This document shows positions 40,301-43,154 of a DNA stretch of 64,000 bases, piece by piece. Both the position numbers and the translations under genes were made by a program. This DNA is from Fragum whitleyi. Its lineage: Eukaryota; Mollusca; Bivalvia; Cardiida; Cardiidae. The notes beneath the pieces were generated by a model that worked only from the letters and a program-made list of their open reading frames with translations, was not told the DNA's origin and searched no databases. The stretch lies in contig OX411549.1 of the NCBI GenBank assembly GCA_948146395.1, positions 23,196,990 through 23,260,989 of the forward strand, read 5' to 3'. Positions within the stretch are counted from its first letter, which is position 1. Every line of letters begins with the position of its first letter.

Positions 40301-43154
40301 TCTGAAGTGGGGTGACACCATCGGCTTGAAGAGCACTTTGTTTACTTTTAGTTATACTTGCACCAATATAACGAGCAGTTGATGCGCGAATCATACTTAT
40401 TTCTGCACCTGTGTCCAATATGAGCTGTAATGGGTTATGCTTATAAAATGCCTTGAACACAGGCGATTGTTTTGTACTGACTCGACGCGACGAAGCTACA
40501 ATCCTAAGTTTGTTTGGCTCTATCTCTTCTGATTGGGAAAAATTCTCTTCATTGTCAGACTCGCACACATCACTATCTGGTACTGCTGACCGAACCTTTG
40601 TCATATATTGTCTATCATCTTCAGGTAAGAATTTACAGGTACTGAGAAAATGTTGAAATGGCCTACCAGCCTGTTTGCACAGAACACAACTTTTAGATGG
40701 TCGCTTTTTGTTTCGTTCATTAGATTTTGGTGTCTTAGGTGGGGCTTGAAAGGAGGCTCTAAGAACTTTAACGTCGGCAAGAGAATGAACCTCATCCAGT
40801 AAACTGTCCATAGCCATAGATATTTCAGGTTTAAGAGATGCTAGAGTTTGAAGACGAAGCTCAGTGCCATATCTTTGTTTGACTAATGCGGGGAGCTCTG
40901 GGTGAATTAACCTTAACCATGTAAGCACTATCAAATTCTCCAAGCTAGGTGACATTTCCTCGTCAGCTGGGGGAACCTCTCCATGATGCTTAATTGATCC
41001 ATCCGAGCGAAGTAAATTGTCTTCCACAAAGCTCATGAGGCGCTGATAGAGATCCTCTGGTTTTTCATTAGGTTCTAGTTGAATATTGTTAAAGTCTAAG
41101 AAATGACTGCCAGAAGTATGAAACCCAAAGTGCAAGCGGATAGCCTGCCACACACCGTTCAGCGATGTAGAATTTTTCACGATTGTATTACGCGAGATAA
41201 TCGGACAATAATTGGCAATTTGTCCTGTTTACAGTTTTATTTGGCCATAAATGTCTCTTTAAATGACAAGAAATGGGTCCAGATTGATCCGCTGCCACCA
41301 CGCCAGTAAACAAAGGACAATATTCTGACAATTGACTAAACTTTAATTTGAGAAAAACTTCCACAGTAAAGGGATACGAATCACACAAGGGAGACAACCT
41401 TTTACAAACCGATCTTAGCAATATTAGAATCAAAGTACTATCAATACTATATACATAGTGGCGCAGTCATTCCTGAGAAATCCCGAATTATCTGCTTTTG
41501 AATTTAACGAAATTCACTGTTTTTTTGTGTGCAACTCCTCCTAAACTATCAATGGAATTGAGCCGAAACTAGACACAATTACTCCTGTTGTGCTTAAGAT
41601 TTTTGAAATCAAATTGCTCCAGTCATTACTGAGAAATCTTGAATTGTCAGCCCTTGAATTGAATGAAATTCACTGTTCCTTCACTATCAATGGAAACGAG
41701 CTGAAACTAGACACAATTACTCCTTATGATGCCTAGTTGTGCATAAGACTTTTTAAATTCAAAATGCTCCTGTCATTCTTCAGTTATCTTGAATTATCTG
41801 CCCTTGAATTAAATGAAAAACAAAATTTTTTGTGAGCTCCTTTTCTCCTTCATTTTGAATGGGAATGAACTGAATCATGCCACAATGACTCTGTAGGTTG
41901 TCTATTTGTGCTTAGGACTAAATTTTTTTTCATATTTAAAGTAGTTCTTGATTTATCTGCCCTTTACTTAACAAAATAGCTTAAAGTTACTGATTTTTTT
42001 TGTGTGTGTGTGTGCACAACTCCAAAAAATTTAATTGGATTGGACTGAATCTTTCCACAATGTATCCCTGATATTTAGTTGAGCATAAGACTTCAGAAAA
42101 TCAAAAGGCTTGGATTTTTCTTGTCCTTGAATTAATTGAAATTCACATTTCTTTTGTGAGCAACCTGTCTTAAACTTTGAATTGGAATGAACTGAAACTT
42201 GCAAAATGACTGTTTGGTGTATAGTTGTGCATAAAACCATTTTCAAATTACACTGAAAGGGTCATGCTATGTTATGGCCCTATTCCTCTGTCTGTCTGTT
42301 TGTTTGTGGTTTTTTTTAGCTATCATTCAAGCTCATGTTACTGACAAGCCAAGGTTACTGACGAGCCCCTTCGGGCATATATGTGCCTCTCTGCAAACCT
42401 CTTGATTCAAATTGTTTGCGAATTAATGAATTACCCATAGATATTGGTGTGGCAGGGTTGGGCTTATTTTAGGCCCCAAATCTCTGAAAAACATCTCCTG
42501 AACCACCGGACCGATTTCAATAAAAATTTAATTGAATGTTCCTTGGGTGACCCTTTTCAAAATTTGTTTGTGAATTTTTGAATGGCCCATAGATATGGAT
42601 ATGGCAGGATGGGGCTTATTTTAAGCCCAAACTCTTTTAACAACATCTCCTCCTAAACCTTTGGGCTAATTTCAATGAAGTTTTATCATAATGTTCCTTT
42701 GGTGACACTTTTCAAAAACTTTTGAGGAAACTTTGCTTTGCCTATAAATATGGGCGTTAGATTATAAGACATGAAGAGACTTTGTGATGATTTCATGGGG
42801 GAATGAAACTAAACACCTTATCACACTCATGTATGAATCCACTTCATGTATTCATACAGTGTAATTAGGTTTTTAGTTTCATACCACAATTAAATCACAA
42901 AAAAGTCTCTTAATTGAAACAAATCATTTTCATCCACAGCTGACTCTTTCTGTACAAAGGGTGGCTATGCCATGTCAATAAGTCGGGGCTTTCGAGGAAT
43001 GAAGAAAGTATACCATAAAAAGACCAATTACTTTTTGAGATTACGTGAGGGCCAGCCCCCAGAACATTACTATCCGCCAGAGGCCACAGGTTATGAGAAA
43101 TTGGAAGAATATGTTCATGAACAACGGCAGAGACGGATAAAGAACTCTTTGTGA
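890..43154 (+). CDS. MRPL22: Mitochondrial ribosomal protein L22 (uL22m), six exons
   Basis: Joining 890-960, 4955-5162, 21997-22059, 25273-25350, 29513-29582 and 42940-43154 gives an uninterrupted 234-residue protein. Every intron starts with GT and ends with AG, and all phases agree. The product is a structural protein of the large subunit of the mitochondrial ribosome, where uL22 proteins bind 23S-type rRNA and line the exit tunnel. Recognisable family signatures in order are VYPP...EPRPAEYCH, KFWYAATLVRGLSIDEAIQQ, KIIKEVLLEAQ, the N-V-E-F strand, and the C-terminal KVYHKKTNYFLRLREGQPP. The Arg-rich, Gly-rich stretch around residues 34-50 looks like a mitochondrial presequence. Human MRPL22 is about 206 residues, so the length fits. 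The introns (4.0, 16.8, 3.2, 4.2 and 13.4 kb) are packed with mobile elements. Exon 1 is the least certain part because its 24 residues are not conserved. Confidence 0.9.
1100..1990 (+). pseudogene. Tc1-like transposase fossil
   Basis: Reading across several stops and frame changes gives a recognisable Tc1 transposase. It has a basic RPRQG-like linker, HQQVRQIYLSHLGDRF, a GLKPCRPRK...R(R)RIRLE block, FIDETRF (first catalytic Asp, about 1431), QDNAPYHIA (second Asp, about 1700) and SPDLNPWDLL, where the third acidic residue is Asp not Glu at spacing 34. It lies in MRPL22 intron 1 in the same orientation. I could not find its terminal inverted repeats. It is long dead. Confidence 0.8.
1991..2838. 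other. Intron 1 stretch without recognised feature
   Basis: AT-rich sequence. Short open frames here (for example 2626-2838 on the - strand) show no domain or codon signal. Only a small palindrome-like GGTGGTCACCCAGACCACC at 2412 stands out. Confidence 0.5.
2839..3070 (+). repeat. Two-copy tandem duplication, about 118 bp
   Basis: GTTGGCAAT(T/A)TAGG...CAT(C)AACATATTAATGAAGGAA is repeated with its second copy starting at 2957. The copies differ at many positions, so the duplication is old. Confidence 0.7.
3425..3440. repeat. (TA)n microsatellite
   Basis: A short run of alternating T and A, about 7 units. Confidence 0.7.
3579..4832 (+). mobile_element. Family A element A1 (TAGCTCACCTGAGCAC type)
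   Basis: It starts TAGCTCACCTGAGCACGAAG with a self-complementary GAGCAC/GTGCTC hairpin, followed by a degraded GTCCGTC-type tract. About five degenerate ~170-bp tandem repeats follow ('aaatcttcttct...tttggtatgtagcatcatctag'). The 3' end repeats the inverted motif (CAGGTGAGTGA), has the palindrome AGGACCATCTTGGTCCT and ends CTCTTGT. No protein is encoded; the 113-aa frame at 3900 is made of the repeats. Confidence 0.75.
4955..5162 (+). CDS. MRPL22: MRPL22 exon 2
   Basis: The acceptor TTTCAG precedes 4955 and the donor GTAAGT begins at 5163. The 208 bases encode the presequence-like RGCTLGGARGLHTT region and the VYPP...EPRP motif. The exon ends in phase 0. A family E element starts 13 bases into the following intron. 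Confidence 0.9.
5176..6142 (+). mobile_element. Family E element E1 (TAGTCCCCTACCGG type)
   Basis: It starts TAGTCCCCTACCGGTGTTC with a perfect ACCGG..CCGGT hairpin, then a (CCGT/CTGT)n tract at 5223-5270. Four ~159-bp tandem repeats (ggatcc(c/t)gcgataa...gaaatagtg) begin near 5275, 5433, 5592 and 5751, followed by a single-copy tail. The 3' end has the inverted motif CCGGTAGGGGACT, the palindrome TGTGTTGCATACAACAC and ACTTGT. It begins 13 bp after the exon 2 donor. Confidence 0.75.
7266..9355 (+). mobile_element. Family B element B1 (TATACGCCGCC type), split by F1
   Basis: It starts TATACGCCGCCGGAGGCGG, a strong hairpin, followed by (CCGT/CTGT)n at 7308-7350. ~161-bp repeats ('caacgcaactcctcctaag...ggtagatgtgcatgaagg') follow. 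It ends GGCGGCGTATTTTGTGACGA..TGGCACTCTTGT. It closely resembles B2 at 20719-21985. A family F element sits at 8052-9017. Confidence 0.75.
8052..9017 (+). mobile_element. Family F element F1 (TATCCCCCGCCG type)
   Basis: It starts TATCCCCCGCCGTTTTCGGGG (hairpin), then a CTCCGTCCGTCATTCCG tract. Five tandem ~156-bp repeats begin 'gtccggagcatatctcc' near 8135, 8291, 8447, 8603 and 8760. It ends CTCGGCGGGGGATGG, the palindrome GCCATGTCCGACATGGC and CTCTTGT. Comparison with uninterrupted B2 shows insertion into ...TTAT|TGAAATTGCAG without extra duplicated bases. Confidence 0.75.
10558..10692. mobile_element. Hairpin MITE, family K
   Basis: It carries 'GGGTACTCATTTGAATTGTCTTG' followed at once by its reverse complement. 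Flanks of 'gaggtacagataag' and 'cagtctacaa' recur in mirrored order at the related copies near 23733-23905 and 29345-29476. Confidence 0.6.
10719..10953. mobile_element. MITE family L with ~28-bp terminal inverted repeats
   Basis: Left GAGCCTGTTTGTGACATTTCC and right (reverse complement) GAGCCTGTGCCTGACATTTCC continue as matching AACAATTT. AAAT flanks both ends. The interior contains 'agcctgtgcatctgcacagtc', also present in copies near 24780-25243, 25585-25720 and 28150-28290. Confidence 0.65.
11035..11090 (+). other. tRNA-like fragment, possible SINE head
   Basis: 'TAGTTGGTAAAGCATCAGACT' resembles a tRNA D-arm to anticodon-stem segment, followed by 'ttcgaattctcgcagtgg'. It is too short and divergent to fold as a tRNA, and I see no SINE tail. 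Confidence 0.3.
11495..11640 (+). repeat. ~39-bp tandem repeat, four copies
   Basis: 'tttcttcataaa(g/a)tatgactctgtcaaaaatgaagtt' recurs at 11500, 11539, 11578 and about 11615, the last copy being shortened. Confidence 0.8.
11641..12235. other. Intron 2 stretch with no recognised gene
   Basis: AT-rich, no open frame of note, and no inverted repeat that I can see beyond short hairpins. Confidence 0.45.
12236..12312. repeat. Imperfect hairpin (GATGGTCCCTTTTT type)
   Basis: GATGGTCCCTTTTTGTGTGA..GGTCACATAC is mirrored by GTATGTGACC...AAGGGACCATC. A half copy with the same text lies at 20640-20695, just beyond the LTR element and its host element C2. Confidence 0.6.
12508..13949 (-). repeat. 3' LTR of the Gmr1-like element
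   Basis: 1442 bp, bounded by TGTCACAAG and TTAATGTGACA on the + strand. It is nearly identical to 18942-20381. Differences seen: two adjacent-region substitutions near 12905, two C/T near 12990, a 2-bp indel near 13176 and one A/T near 13335. Confidence 0.93.
13950..13966 (-). promoter_or_regulatory. Polypurine tract of the Gmr1-like element
   Basis: On the element strand GGTTGGGGAGGTATA directly precedes the 3' LTR start TGTCACATT. This is the expected position of the plus-strand primer. Confidence 0.7.
14027..16585 (-). CDS. Gmr1-like Pol: integrase, RT, RNase H
   Basis: 852 residues. Integrase comes first: an HHCC zinc site (H5, H12, C39, C42), then D75, D135 and E171 (the last pair 35 apart, DD35E), and a GPY/F-type module near 309-344 (WKGPFKIVEKLGNVDYRI). 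RT follows from about 430: first catalytic Asp 527 in FSKLDLSKGYWQI, and the active-site loop at 587-594 reads FIDYIMIF, so the second of the paired Asp residues is Tyr (a single G-to-T change on the coding strand). RNase H comes last, with D738, E777, D804 and D847, ending GADYLSRL. The start ATG lies two bases after the ORF1 TAG, in the -1 frame. The usual integrase N-terminal strand is encoded at the end of ORF1, so integrase spans the break. Either programmed frameshifting/re-initiation or a small indel explains this. RT is predicted inactive. Confidence 0.9.
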   Translation of the reverse strand: MRLAHESILGGHLGTRKTVMRVLSEFFWPGVQADTRRFCQSCDICQRTTPKGKTAKVPLQKMPLIDEPFQRVAVDLIGPIHPVTSKGNRYILTLVDYATRFPEAVPLPTIETERMAEALVDIFCRVGVPREMLSDMGSQFISGLMSEVSRLVSMRQLTTTPYHPMCNGLVERFNGTLKQMLKRLCSQKPKDWDKYVNAALFAYREVPQESLGFSPFELVYGRQVRGPMTILKELWSNESVDPEVKSTYQYVTDLREKLEITSQLARDNLRKAANRYCRYYDRKARTRTMKVGERVLVLLPTDNNKLLMQWKGPFKIVEKLGNVDYRIEMNGVLKTFHANLLKLYVDRSVDSVEGVGNVGSLAVIESEEESDAGDQVLSGPVNVRKEWSDDVYVSDQLNTVEREQVKSLLSEYEDVLSDVPGLTQLLEHKIVTSTETPVRLKPFPLPYAMTKIVEDEVQSMLDQGFIEPTDSPYSSPYLLIKKKDGSNRFCIDMRALNNITVFDAEPMPNADDIFAKLAGCKYFSKLDLSKGYWQIPLEKSSRAKTAFQTPLGLFQFVVMPFGLVTAGATFTRMMRMLLERLEHTDNFIDYIMIFTITFSQHMDTLRQLLKRLRIAGLTAKPSKCFIACREIDCLGHIVGVDGMYPTPDKIEANQSADRPTTKRQVRSFLGLVGFYRRYIPNFSLIALPLTDLTKKGQPNKVGWGEAHEKAFSSLKQALMKKPILKLPDCARSFILQTDASEDGLGAVLLQEDEDGKLPVAYASRKLKGGELNYSTIEKECLAIVWAIQKFGKYLYGKSFVLETDHQPLTYLASMKGSNSRLLRWSLSLQPYRFTIVAIKGSDNVGADYLSRL
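16588..18489 (-). CDS. Gmr1-like Gag-protease, with start of integrase
   Basis: 633 residues. Residues 25-115 form a highly charged coiled coil that contains an internal duplication (EREFIRE..RRREEELEKR twice). Capsid-like sequence follows at 130-200 and a SCAN-like C-terminal helical segment at about 205-291 (GESFSQFNTRLRSYFSRW, MVRDQFLFM, ELRTFLAEK). Two CCHC zinc knuckles lie at 336-349 and 355-368. A retropepsin has its DTG at 453-455. After protease, residues 570-633 match the N-terminal lead-in of Gypsy integrases (YFEKSGMIFREF, TQLVVPKPHR). The frame then stops with TAG, two bases before the Pol ATG. Confidence 0.88.
   Translation of the reverse strand: MSPLVMADINKLVDAGKALGYDGEELRAFVKAEQNRLRDERAQEREFIREEEERRREAEVRRREEELEKRTQEREFIREAEVRRREEELEKRKFLIEQEERAREHEIRKMEIAKKCGISLGQSNPRGPKIPPFDEAHDEIDSYLKRFEIYATAQGWDKSQWAMYLSALLKGRALDVYALMPVEQSSDFEYLKSALLQRYDLSEESFKRKFRSSKPETGESFSQFNTRLRSYFSRWIEPAELEKDYENLFDFMVRDQFLFMCNTELRTFLAEKRCRTSDELAQMADWYRNARFTSAVSLTKQSKKPVQNKSENRATGSNQSNQPLSQSKVKAEGRRCFKCNSTSHLANECTSPAQCYVCNRSGHIARECPKRHKVASMLSNEEDDIEVGAEVPPEGAFTCGACTIITDTVTTSTAPMTLGRSEPVTVNLVSGVQNSMPVLNGKVDGKVVKVLRDTGCSGVVIRRSLVPVEAFIGVLQKIRLADGSVISVPMAEVEIQTPYYTGKVSAWCFEDPLYDVMIGNIPGALDPDKPERTEIGAVETRLQAKVRTQPYKGLKVPEIIRKEVTREMMVVDQKNDATLRKIRELVLSKDVVSESGKARYFEKSGMIFREFKSLTIANGQVFTQLVVPKPHRG
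18490..18921 (-). other. Gmr1-like element 5' leader
   Basis: AT-rich untranslated stretch between primer site and Gag start. No open frame of note. Packaging signals may lie here, but I cannot identify any. Confidence 0.5.
18922..18939 (-). promoter_or_regulatory. Primer binding site, tRNA-Leu type
   Basis: On the element strand TGGTGTCAGAAGTGGGAT starts two bases after the 5' LTR. It is complementary to the 3' end of animal tRNA-Leu(CAA), including CCA. The tRNA comparison is from memory. Confidence 0.8.
18942..20381 (-). repeat. 5' LTR of the Gmr1-like element
   Basis: 1440 bp, the partner of 12508-13949 at about 99.6% identity by eye. It contains the element's promoter by position. Confidence 0.93.
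20719..21985 (+). mobile_element. Family B element B2
   Basis: An uninterrupted relative of B1. It has the TATACGCCGCCGGAGGCGG hairpin and (CCGT)n at 20758-20790. Four ~161-bp repeats start near 20788, 20948, 21109 and 21270, then diverged units. It ends GGCGGCGTATTTTGTGACGATCATGGCACTCTTGT. The last base is 11 bp before MRPL22 exon 3, so the sequence just upstream of that 3' splice site is element-derived. Confidence 0.8.
21997..22059 (+). CDS. MRPL22: MRPL22 exon 3
   Basis: 63 bases (21 codons) between CTGCAG and GTAAGA encode EYCHVKKVAGCPKKFWYAATL, which matches the family's E-Y-C-H and W-Y-A/L-A-L pattern. Its acceptor lies 11 bases after the end of a family B element. Confidence 0.92.
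22100..22320 (+). mobile_element. piggyBac-like MITE, family P, copy 1
   Basis: Ends CCCTTTCCTGTTTTAC and, on the other strand, CCCTTTGCTGTTTAAT. Flanked by TGAA (a decayed TTAA) and TTAA. The interior has the hairpin GAAGAAATTGCTTGTCAGAAGCAATTTCTTC. The same element lies at 27840-28031 (inverted) and 43292-43495. Confidence 0.75.
22513..23122 (+). mobile_element. Family C element C3
   Basis: TATGCCCCCGCATCGATAGATCGGGGGCATA hairpin in two parts, then (CTGT/CCGT)n at 22556-22600. Three nearly perfect 162-bp repeats follow, starting near 22601, 22763 and 22925. It ends GGGGGCATTCGTG, the palindrome GTGTTTCACAAACAC and ATCTTGT. The 165-codon open frame across it is only the in-phase tandem repeat (162 = 3 x 54). 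Confidence 0.85.
23215..23280. repeat. Perfect-type hairpin (GGGAGGTAAT stem)
   Basis: GGGAGGTAAT...ATATCACTAATTTTG is mirrored by CAAAATTAGCGATATATATTACCTCCC around an 11-base loop. Probably a small hairpin MITE. Confidence 0.65.
23427..23580 (+). mobile_element. Minimal family C element C4 (154 bp)
   Basis: It has only the terminal parts: TATGCCCCCGATAGGGAGGCATCATA, (CCGT)n at 23463-23500, one short non-repeated core, TCGGGGGCAT, the palindrome TGTCATCTTACAGTGACA and CTCTTGT. No internal tandem repeat. It defines the smallest unit of the family. Confidence 0.8.
23733..23905. mobile_element. Degenerate family K hairpin MITE
   Basis: 'ggaatcgtctcgtcaagacaattc' at the centre and 'aacatagggtttcatcgaga...gtagactgcctt' on the right match the copies at 10558 and 29345, at lower identity. 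Confidence 0.5.
24170..24232. repeat. Hairpin around AATTGTTTAGAGAAAATTCACC
   Basis: GGTGAATTTCCTCTAAACAAT and its near-perfect reverse complement are separated by about a dozen bases. Confidence 0.6.
24605..24660 (+). mobile_element. Decayed 5' end of a family C element
   Basis: TATGTCCCCACATTGATAGATAAGGGACATTTTG resembles the family C start hairpin. The rest is not recognisable. Confidence 0.45.
24780..25243. mobile_element. MITE family L, copy 2
   Basis: GAGCCTGTGCTTGACATTTCCAA at the left and its inverted equivalent (AAAATGTCACACACAGGCTC) at the right, with 'agactctggtcagactgtgcagatgccc' inside. Related partial copies lie at 25585-25720 and 28150-28290. Confidence 0.55.
25273..25350 (+). 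CDS. MRPL22: MRPL22 exon 4
   Basis: 78 bases (26 codons) between TTGTAG and GTGAGA encode VRGLSIDEAIQQCDF...KIIKE, the core helix of the uL22 fold. Confidence 0.93.
25748..27292 (+). mobile_element. MITE family M, copy 1, interrupted by A2
   Basis: The left part 25748-26076 (ACCCGTTAAATATTTTTGATATTAC, GGGTGTTATCAC) and right part 27232-27292 (ATCTGTTTATAGATGACTCG ... CACTCATTCAAT) match, inverted, the element at 55250-55706. The family A element between them is absent from that other copy, so the pair gives an empty site. Confidence 0.65.
26077..27231 (+). mobile_element. Family A element A2
   Basis: TAGCTCACCTGAGCACAACGTGCTCA hairpin and a CGTCC/GTCGTCCGT tract. Five ~155-bp repeats follow ('ggccaccaggtgcggagcaccaggggg', 'gatcagctcatagacctta'). 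It ends CAGGTGAGCGACC, the palindrome AGGGCCAACGGCCCT and CTTGT. The surrounding MITE lacks it at 55350 (inverted), where the host reads GTTTTT|ATCTG. Confidence 0.8.
27840..28031 (-). mobile_element. piggyBac-like MITE, family P, copy 2
   Basis: Inverted copy flanked on both sides by intact TTAA (27836-27839 and 28032-28035). Ends are CCCTTTGCTGTTTAATCC and CCCTTTCCTGTTTTAC. The hairpin at its centre is partly deleted. Confidence 0.8.
28300..28900. other. Intron 4 stretch without recognised gene
   Basis: A 118-codon open frame (28422-28778) has no ATG start, no domain and no conserved neighbours. 'cacttcaagtaca' at 28490 and 'tgtacttgaagtg' at 28915 form a short inverted pair that may mark an old element. 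Confidence 0.35.
29036..29240 (+). mobile_element. Element with TCTTGTTT end (family R)
   Basis: 'tttgcacacatgctcactctgg...cctatactatcaa(g/a)' is shared with 43965-44128. Both end with ...ACTCTTGTTT or ...GCTCTTGTTT after a short palindrome, like families A-J. The 5' end is unclear. Confidence 0.4.
29345..29476. mobile_element. Family K hairpin MITE, copy 3
   Basis: 'CTCATTTGAATTGTCTCG' is followed by its reverse complement, then 'acccataacatagggtttcattgag' and 'ttatctgtacctctg', matching 10558 inverted. It ends about 35 bp before exon 5. Confidence 0.55.
29513..29582 (+). CDS. MRPL22: MRPL22 exon 5
   Basis: 70 bases between TTTCAG and GTGAGT encode VLLEAQASMLNECNVEFPSN and leave one base over, which pairs with exon 6. 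A family D element starts 23 bases into the following intron. Confidence 0.93.
29606..30551 (+). mobile_element. Family D element D2
   Basis: TATCCCCATTGGCTGAAGGCCAGGGAGCTA hairpin and a GTCTGTCGTGCGTGCATCCGTCC tract. About seven ~115-bp repeats ('tgggcgtggcaggg...atctcctcctgaaccac...ccttgggtgaccc') follow. It ends CCAGTGCAGCGA, the palindrome AGACCCTCTTGGGCCT and CTTGT. It starts 23 bp after exon 5. Confidence 0.75.
32046..34532 (+). mobile_element. Family A element A3 with 301-bp array
   Basis: Start TAGCTCACCTGAGCACTAAGTGCTCA and a GTCCGTCTGTCCGTC tract. Seven 300-302 bp tandem units follow, and then diverged units. It ends CAGGTGAGCGATTT, the palindrome AGGGCCCTCAGGGTCCT and CTTGT. No protein is encoded. 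Confidence 0.82.
32150..34250 (+). repeat. 301-bp minisatellite, seven units, dimeric
   Basis: Units begin at 'TCCTAAACTTATGGGTCAAA' near 32151, 32453, 32753, 33054, 33355, 33656 and 33957. Each unit is two related ~150-bp halves, each carrying 'ggaaaggatccgtgccatatcac' or 'gggaaggatccgtgccatttcac' and 'ccttaatgacaa'. Units are almost identical to one another while the two halves differ, so the dimer is what was recently amplified. Confidence 0.85.
34739..35310. mobile_element. MITE with ~43-bp terminal inverted repeats
   Basis: Left AAAGGACAAGGTTCACGAAC...GGCCCTGTAAAAT is mirrored at the right by ATTTTACAGGGCC...GTTTGTGAACCATGTCCTTT. The interior is AT-rich with no coding frame. The flanking duplication is not clear. 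Confidence 0.65.
36300..36462 (-). repeat. 3' LTR of the second element
   Basis: 163 bp, base-for-base equal to 41301-41463 by eye. It starts CGCCAGTAAAC and ends TAGTGGCG on the + strand. Confidence 0.92.
36463..36481 (-). promoter_or_regulatory. Polypurine tract of the second element
   Basis: On the element strand GGTAAGAGAAAAGAGGTCA abuts the LTR start CGCCAC. Confidence 0.7.
36660..40268 (-). CDS. Pol of second LTR element: end of protease, RT, RNase H, integrase
   Basis: The frame is open from the TGA at 40269-40271. The 1192-residue numbering starts at an internal GTG (40238). Protease ends near residue 13 (DVDILAGIPF). RT has Asp 319 (IVSDLSNAFYQIPL) and the paired Asp 385-386 (KLADDLYCGG), both intact. 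RNase H has D535, a Glu near 576-578, D605 and D653. Integrase has zinc ligands H782, H787, C814 and C817, and catalytic D849, D906 and E942 (DD35E). A C-terminal beta-rich module with KLSVGDLVYLYADK lies near 1035. Order and RT style are Ty3/Gypsy-like, but the integrase core (VDPAPGF) is unusual. There is no ATG at the start, as expected for a read-through part of a Gag-Pol frame. Confidence 0.87.
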   Translation of the reverse strand, partial: ENIDLYLEALVVSDLDVDILAGIPFMTHNDISVRPAKQLINIKGCEPIWYGTSKSDSKENRIRRAHAHVLRAKSCTVWPGSFAEFDIPPEYDSDTIVAIEPRLDNSPKNTFDWPRPHLTETIAGKVRILNDTNEPQHLRKNDHVCQVLPTFVPIAPVPSDLVTNSTACAEATPEFFSDTVKLDPDNILPSEYNARFRTLLRDYDQVFSPDLQGYNGALGPFEAVVNMGPVEPPQRKGRIPQYSRNKLVELQARFDALEKQGVFKRPEDLGITVEYLNPSFLVKKPSGGFRLVTAFSEVGQYSKPQPSLMPDVDSILRTIGQWKYVIVSDLSNAFYQIPLSKQSMKYCGVATPFRGIRVYTKCAMGMPGSETALEELMCRVLGDFLQEGFVSKLADDLYCGGNTLDELFENWSGVLQALQKSNLHLSASKTIICPRSTTILGWIWTEGQLSASSHKVAVLSTCPPPSTVHGMRSFIGAYKMLSRVLPNCSSLLAPLDKAISGLDSRDKVIWSDSLISEFKTAQQSLQGNKSIAIPKASDKLWIVTDGSVTKCGLGATLYVHRDDKLLLAGFFSAKLRKHQITWLPCEIEALCIAAAVKHFSPYIIQSEHQSCVLTDSKPCVQAIDKLNRGEFSASPRVTSFLSVVSRFQVIVKHLAGSANIPSDFASRNAQDCTESRCQICTFINRLEDSVVRSVSVQDIIANNSKLPFTSRAAWKDVQSECPDLRRTVAHLKQGTRPSKKLTNIKDVKRYLSVTTLARDGLLVVRRNEPLLPPADLIVVPRSVLDGLIMALHIRLDHPSKHQLQLVVKRHFYALDLPKTIDRVCDTCHTCASLKSFPDSVIKQSSEDPPQTLGVNFAADVLKRNRQLILLLRETVTSYTSAMLISDEKRDTLRDGLVQLIVGLHPLDGPNAVIRVDPAPGFASLNNDDTLKRYRISLQIGRIKNVNKNPVAEKAIAELETEFLRYEPGGGSVSALGLAICVARLNSRIRNQGLSARELWTQRDQYTGEQIPISDQDLITNQHLIRDRNHPYSEKSKCQKFTRVTQKLSVGDLVYLYADKQKLKARDRYIIVSMDGDLCFIKKFTGNQLRATSYKVKLSECYRVESETLSISMGYNPASEDDEELDTPMEHTSAQDFDISVPPLLSVPLNETPNVEDQCDGLSTSDFNTIPPDEPDMLHVPVHQQRPQRSRKPPSHLKDYVLY
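40269..41228 (-). CDS. Gag-protease of second LTR element
   Basis: The frame is open from 41228; 303 residues counted from GTG at 41180. No ATG exists between the upstream stop and residue 49, so the real Gag start is unclear. An overlapping frame (41188-41433), open through the LTR and primer site, ends just where this one becomes Gag-like, which suggests a frame change near 41190. A Gag-like helical region comes first, then one CCHC-type knuckle with a long spacer (C165, C168, H177, C182) and retropepsin DTG at 256-258. It ends with TGA in the same frame as Pol, inside the protease domain. The TGA could be read through, or it could be a nonsense mutation. Confidence 0.8.
   Translation of the reverse strand, partial: TGQIANYCPIISRNTIVKNSTSLNGVWQAIRLHFGFHTSGSHFLDFNNIQLEPNEKPEDLYQRLMSFVEDNLLRSDGSIKHHGEVPPADEEMSPSLENLIVLTWLRLIHPELPALVKQRYGTELRLQTLASLKPEISMAMDSLLDEVHSLADVKVLRASFQAPPKTPKSNERNKKRPSKSCVLCKQAGRPFQHFLSTCKFLPEDDRQYMTKVRSAVPDSDVCESDNEENFSQSEEIEPNKLRIVASSRRVSTKQSPVFKAFYKHNPLQLILDTGAEISMIRASTARYIGASITKSKQSALQADGVTPLQIVGETRLTLS
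41289..41300 (-). promoter_or_regulatory. Primer binding site, tRNA-Leu type
   Basis: Element strand TGGTGGCAGCGG follows the 5' LTR without a gap. It is complementary to the 3' end of tRNA-Leu(AAG) plus CCA (comparison from memory). It fixes the LTR border independently. Confidence 0.7.
41301..41463 (-). repeat. 5' LTR of the second element
   Basis: 163 bp, identical to 36300-36462. Confidence 0.92.
42776..42909. mobile_element. Hairpin MITE family N, copy 1
   Basis: GAGACTTTGTGATGATTTCATGG...TGAAACTAAACACCT is mirrored by AGGTTTTTAGTTTCATACC...AAAAGTCTC, about 43 bp per arm. A second copy lies at 62402-62508. It ends 30 bp before MRPL22 exon 6. Confidence 0.7.
42940..43154 (+). CDS. MRPL22: MRPL22 exon 6 (terminal, stop TGA)
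   Basis: The acceptor CATCCACAG precedes 42940. The exon encodes the basic beta-hairpin RGFRGMKKVYHKKTNYFL, then a charged C-terminal tail ending RRIKNSL and TGA at 43152-43154. A hairpin MITE ends 30 bases before the exon. I saw no unambiguous AATAAA close downstream. Confidence 0.93.

Larger units (their letters stand above)
36300..41463 (-). mobile_element. Second LTR retrotransposon (divergent Ty3/Gypsy-like)
   Basis: A 5164-bp element with identical 163-bp LTRs, a tRNA-Leu type primer site and a purine tract. Gag-protease is followed in the same frame by RT, RNase H and integrase (36660-41228), broken by one in-frame TGA. The LTR ends are CGCCA...TGGCG instead of TG...CA. The apparent target duplication is only CAG (36297-36299 and 41464-41466). 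The host sequence is a family G repeat, and comparison with 41625 ('ttgctccagtcatt') agrees with those borders. Identical LTRs imply a recent insertion. Confidence 0.88.

Noticed and set aside
36300..41463. BEL/Pao assignment for the second LTR element
   Set aside because: The RT (SDLSNAFYQIPL, KLADDLYCGG), the RNase H and the DTG retropepsin look Gypsy-like, and I see no Pao-type A17 protease.
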